Positions 63,100-64,000 of a stretch of DNA of 64,000 nt are shown here, piece after piece. This DNA is from Spirosoma luteum DSM 19990 (lineage in GTDB: Bacteria; Bacteroidota; Bacteroidia; Cytophagales; Spirosomataceae), in the NCBI RefSeq assembly GCF_000374065.1, contig NZ_KB893245.1, forward strand, positions 248,001-312,000, read 5' to 3'. A model generated the notes under the pieces. That model saw nothing but the letters and a program-made list of their open reading frames with translations, did not search any database and was not told where the DNA came from. The stretch's first letter is position 1. Every line of letters begins with the position of its first letter. Made by a program: the position numbers and the translations under genes.

Positions 63100-64000
63100 C
63101 TAAGCGAACCTTCGCTTCAGAATTTCGACCAATTCACTGACTTCGTCACTGCTCATATCCCACAGATACTGAGAGGCATAGCGGTAAGAAACCAGGTCGA
63201 GCGCCTGCCCGTAGTTATCCAGGGTGTCAATTTCTTCAACGGCCTGATTATAAGCGCTTGAATTGCCGTTGAAAAGCTGATTGATAAACCTAAATTTTTG
63301 ATTCAGCGAAATGCTCCGGGCAACACTCTCGATGGGTGCCCGATGGAATTTTTCGGCAACTGTATCGGAATCCCCGGCACCAGCTTCCCGTAGCGTATCG
63401 TTCAGAACGGGGGGCGAATCAACCACGGCAACGGGCTGTGCTGTTTCTTCTACAACCGGCTGCGAGATAGCACCCGTTTCCAGCTGCGAGGGTTGGCTGA
63501 TTGGAGCGACCGGCTCCGGACCGGAGTGGCCACCCAAAAATTTCGCGCCTGTGACGCTGGAGGTTTCTTCAACCACAGAAGCAGGGGCTAAATCAGCTTT
63601 AGAGGCTATTGTATGCGTGGTAACTGCGGCTGTTGATTCTACTACCAGGGGAGCGGGTGGAATAGCGGTTTCAATCGCAGCATCGAAAAAGGAACGTACC
63701 GGAGACGCTGGAATATTGTCAGGTACATGACTCCGCAACAGGGCCGATACATCCATTGGTAACTTCTCCGAGAACAGCGCAACATACTTATCGTAATGCT
63801 CCAGTTCATGACCTTTCTGCGTTAGTGCTTCATCCAGATAAATAAGCGCCTGATTCACGTAAACGAACGGTTTGCCATTGGTGCGTTGTGTAATGTGAGT
63901 CGGGATAAACTGATTTATTTTTGTGTACCGCGTTATCTGGCGGAGGGCTTCGATTGTGACGGTAAAATCAAGCTGGCTACGAAGTACATCATCAAAATAA
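63100..64000 (-). CDS. Conserved-looking hypothetical protein, partial at right edge
   Basis: The frame is open from 63100 to the right edge of the window. A GTG at 63858 is one possible start, but the frame continues upstream with plausible protein (ALRQITRYTKINQFIP ... GKPFVYVNQALIYLDEAL), so the true start lies outside. The centre (about 85 residues after that GTG) is Pro/Val/Ala/Thr-rich and disordered. The C-terminal 65 residues (FRFINQLFNGNSSAYNQAVEEID ... LKRRFA) form a helical domain that I believe recurs in Bacteroidota but cannot name. Confidence 0.75.
   Translation of the reverse strand, partial: YFDDVLRSQLDFTVTIEALRQITRYTKINQFIPTHITQRTNGKPFVYVNQALIYLDEALTQKGHELEHYDKYVALFSEKLPMDVSALLRSHVPDNIPASPVRSFFDAAIETAIPPAPLVVESTAAVTTHTIASKADLAPASVVEETSSVTGAKFLGGHSGPEPVAPISQPSQLETGAISQPVVEETAQPVAVVDSPPVLNDTLREAGAGDSDTVAEKFHRAPIESVARSISLNQKFRFINQLFNGNSSAYNQAVEEIDTLDNYGQALDLVSYRYASQYLWDMSSDEVSELVEILKRRFA

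Noticed and set aside
1-64000. CRISPR arrays, IS elements, integrases or phage genes
   Set aside because: No regularly spaced direct repeats and no transposase, recombinase or phage structural protein was seen on either strand.

Overview
The window looks like chromosomal DNA of a Bacteroidota bacterium of the order Cytophagales, most like Spirosoma and its relatives. This is a judgement from gene content and protein character, not from a database search. Supporting signs are a SusC/SusD pair, SPOR and BatD proteins, an acpP-fabF-rnc cluster, Bacteroidota-type promoter words (TTTG ... TAnnTTTG), scarce Shine-Dalgarno sequences and many overlapping start/stop codons. Base composition is near 50% GC apart from one AT-rich patch at about 15.5-17.3 kb. 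Both window edges cut through genes.

Layout: 0-2.3 kb, the end of a cyclic-nucleotide-binding protein and a membrane histidine kinase. 2.3-7.2 kb, a SusD/SusC nutrient-uptake pair on the minus strand. 7.5-15.4 kb, a DmpA-type peptidase, the CbpM/CbpA co-chaperone pair, a frameshifted DUF6265 gene, a voltage-sensor channel, a tricorn-like protease and a VOC enzyme. 15.5-17.3 kb, an AT-rich patch with a DUF5677-like gene and a tRNA-Pro gene; a GIY-YIG nuclease gene lies between the intact tRNA and a broken 5' copy of it. 17.4-27.7 kb, three secreted metallopeptidases (two are tandem M1 paralogues), a HupE-like membrane protein, a gamma-carbonic anhydrase and a strikingly Asn/Ser/Arg/Asp-rich lipoprotein. 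27.8-34.1 kb, a tight eight-gene operon that pairs a type III polyketide synthase, a methyltransferase and a flavoprotein with its own acyl-building set (FabL-like enoyl reductase, FabZ-like dehydratase, ketosynthase, ACP, phosphopantetheinyl transferase). 34.2-42.7 kb, an alpha-2-macroglobulin lipoprotein and penicillin-binding protein 1C. 42.8-64 kb, mostly housekeeping: beta-CASP RNase, BatD, aroC, ApbE, acpP-fabF-rnc, Hsp20, HtrA, gmd, SPOR lipoprotein, murB, ROK kinase, SDR, MlaE/MlaF transporter, an HhH/beta-barrel protein and a partial conserved protein.

The best candidate for an under-described system is the eight-gene operon at 27.8-34.1 kb. I read it as a phenolic-lipid or alkylpyrone/quinone pathway: the type II fatty-acid-like enzymes would make a dedicated acyl-ACP starter, the type III PKS would extend and cyclise it, and the methyltransferase and flavoprotein would tailor the ring. 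The second is the GIY-YIG gene sitting inside a tRNA-Pro duplication, as expected if a small element inserted into the tRNA and restored its 5' part. A third notable signal is a perfect 20-bp inverted repeat exactly where the DUF6265 gene loses its frame, which looks like a template-switch mutation. Long intergenic hairpins sharing the word GCGTCAGCCA recur across the window.
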